A stretch of 6,641 nucleotides of DNA, taken from the NCBI GenBank assembly GCA_003535475.1, contig DOHC01000298.1, forward strand, positions 1-6,641, given 5' to 3'. The position numbers were made by a program, and so were the translations under genes. Source of the stretch: Nitrospiraceae bacterium (GTDB lineage: Bacteria; Nitrospirota; Thermodesulfovibrionia; Thermodesulfovibrionales; UBA1546). Position 1 is the first letter of the stretch; each line of letters begins with the position of its first letter. This document shows, one piece after another, positions 5,956-6,641 of the stretch. The notes beneath the pieces were generated by a model. It ran no database searches. It had not been told where the DNA came from and saw only the letters and a list, made by a program, of their open reading frames with translations.

Positions 5956-6476
5956 GATGGGCGATATTAATTGTTATTGCCGGTTCACTGATATTAGGGT
6001 GCTCTCAAAAGACAGAGAAAGAAAGGGCTGAAAAAGCTCCTGAAAGGGTGATCTCTGCTACTGAGGCAGTCGGCAGTCTCCCCTGTTTCAAGTGCCATTC
6101 TTATCAGAAGTTTTCATCCGCTCCGCAGAAAGGAATATTTTCACATCAGATACACACAAAAACAGGGTATCATTGCAATCAGTGCCATGATTTTGAAGCT
6201 CATAAATATATGAAGATAAACAAAGACCTTTGCTGCAACTGTCACAACATCAAGGTTATTGCTCTGAAAAAAACGAGCATGCCTTCAAAGTTTAATCATG
6301 AGTCGCATTCTAAGATGTTTGGCTGCAAGGAATGTCACCCCAAAACGTTTGTGATGAAGGCAGGGGCTGCTCATATGACAATGAAGGATATCAATGAAGG
6401 GAAGTTCTGCGGCGCTTGCCATAACGGGAAAGCAGCATCTCCTGCTTCAGATTGTGAAAAGTGCCATAAGGGATAA
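5952..6476 (+). CDS. Six-heme lipoprotein cytochrome c (two c7-type triheme domains)
   Basis: A 174-residue protein starting in an ATGA overlap with the cytochrome b stop. A short hydrophobic N-terminus ends in I-L-G-C with Cys17, a lipoprotein signal, so it is probably lipid-anchored facing the periplasm. CXXCH motifs start at residues 45, 75, 94, 125, 153 and 168. They form two triheme blocks (45-98 and 125-172) with the F-x-H-x-x-H spacing of cytochrome c7/c3 proteins; the second block carries H-M-T-M-K-D-I-N-E-G-K-F-C-G-A-C-H, typical of the c7 family. Within the operon it is the likely electron acceptor from the membrane b/c pair and could shuttle electrons to other periplasmic or outer-membrane cytochromes. 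Whether the lipid anchor is in the inner or outer membrane cannot be told with confidence. Confidence 0.88.
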   Translation: MRWAILIVIAGSLILGCSQKTEKERAEKAPERVISATEAVGSLPCFKCHSYQKFSSAPQKGIFSHQIHTKTGYHCNQCHDFEAHKYMKINKDLCCNCHNIKVIALKKTSMPSKFNHESHSKMFGCKECHPKTFVMKAGAAHMTMKDINEGKFCGACHNGKAASPASDCEKCHKG

Positions 6477-6477
6477 G

Positions 6478-6529
6478 ACAGTGTCAGTTTTTAGTGTCTG
6501 TCTCAGCAGACAATCTTCGCTGACACTGT
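6478..6529. terminator. Nested hairpin between convergent genes, likely bidirectional terminator
   Basis: ACAGTGTCAG (6478-6487) pairs perfectly with CTGACACTGT (6520-6529). Inside it TGTCTG (6495-6500) pairs with CAGACA (6507-6512). The outer stem begins one base after the + strand stop at 6476 and abuts the - strand stop at 6530-6532. A T-rich stretch (CTTTTCTTT) follows on the + side, supporting termination of the cytochrome operon; the - side has no clear T-run. Confidence 0.65.
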
Positions 6530-6641
6530 TCACTTTTCTTTAGTAAGCGCCTTAAATAATCCTGCAACCATTACAGTAAATATTCCGCCCATGAGAGCGC
6601 CAAGGGCTGCTATAATGCTGACAGCAAATACAACTCCGGCA
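6530..6641 (-). CDS. Membrane protein, C-terminal end only (5' part outside window)
   Basis: On the - strand the frame is open from the window edge to TGA at 6532-6530 and gives 36 residues. These form one or two hydrophobic glycine/alanine-rich segments (A-G-V-V-F-A-V-S-I-I and onward, with a central G-A-L-M-G-G), then F-K-A-L-T-K-E-K, a typical basic cytoplasmic end. Convergent orientation with a hairpin directly after the stop, and no stop codon in the visible frame, support a real gene. Too little is visible to name a family; an ATP synthase-like or small transporter end is possible, but I would not choose one. Confidence 0.5.
   Translation of the reverse strand, partial: AGVVFAVSIIAALGALMGGIFTVMVAGLFKALTKEK

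Noticed and set aside
6530..6641. Possible third paralog of the small membrane protein pair, from its glycine-rich hydrophobic end.
   Set aside because: The L-P-G and G-x-P-V landmarks are not in the visible part and the similarity is no more than shared hydrophobic composition.
1..6641. CRISPR arrays, rRNA genes and replication origins.
   Set aside because: No regularly spaced repeats, rRNA-like stretches or iteron clusters were seen.

Overview
The window looks like a bacterial chromosome fragment of low-to-moderate GC from an anaerobe with heavy c-type cytochrome use. Three multiheme cytochromes carrying about 24 heme-binding motifs in total, a HydC/FdnI-like cytochrome b and a small encapsulin-type ferritin domain fit a Nitrospirota (Thermodesulfovibrionia-like) or Desulfobacterota lineage. 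That placement is an inference from gene content; no marker gene settles it.

Layout. (1) 1-384, + strand: C-terminal end of a class V aminotransferase. (2) 390-550: a long inverted repeat in the convergent gap. (3) 570-854, - strand: a half-ferritin domain protein of the kind fused to or packaged by encapsulins, with no encapsulin in view. (4) 1039-2029: a two-TM/RCK potassium channel gene broken by four frame changes, one of them inside a perfect 20-bp inverted repeat. (5) 2040-2927: a membrane-anchored cytochrome c with about 11 hemes, one in a CX3CH motif. (6) 2934-3774: a paired palindromic site, a strong sigma-54 type -24/-12 promoter and two tandem paralogous small membrane proteins of unknown function. 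(7) 3775-4265: a gap of about 490 bp holding a decayed integrase-type transposase on the - strand, including a 13-bp tandem duplication that breaks its frame, then a sigma-70-like promoter. (8) 4266-6476: a tightly overlapping three-gene operon. (9) 6478-6529: a nested hairpin between convergent genes, followed by the 3' end of a - strand membrane protein gene.

How the genes may work together. The 4266-6476 operon encodes a seven-heme periplasmic cytochrome with a C-terminal membrane anchor, a four-helix di-heme cytochrome b, and a six-heme lipoprotein cytochrome. This is the expected composition of a quinol:periplasmic cytochrome c oxidoreductase, and resembles a split form of the fused Geobacter protein CbcL. 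The NapC/NirT-like 11-heme cytochrome at 2040-2927 could serve the same periplasmic electron network. The two small membrane proteins lie between the cytochrome loci but have their own apparent sigma-54 control, so they may belong to a separate, activator-dependent response.

Most notable points: the sigma-54 promoter with a paired upstream site driving unknown tandem paralogs; the split CbcL-like operon; the palindrome-associated frameshift in the channel pseudogene; and the transposase relic whose frame is restored by removing one copy of a 13-bp duplication.
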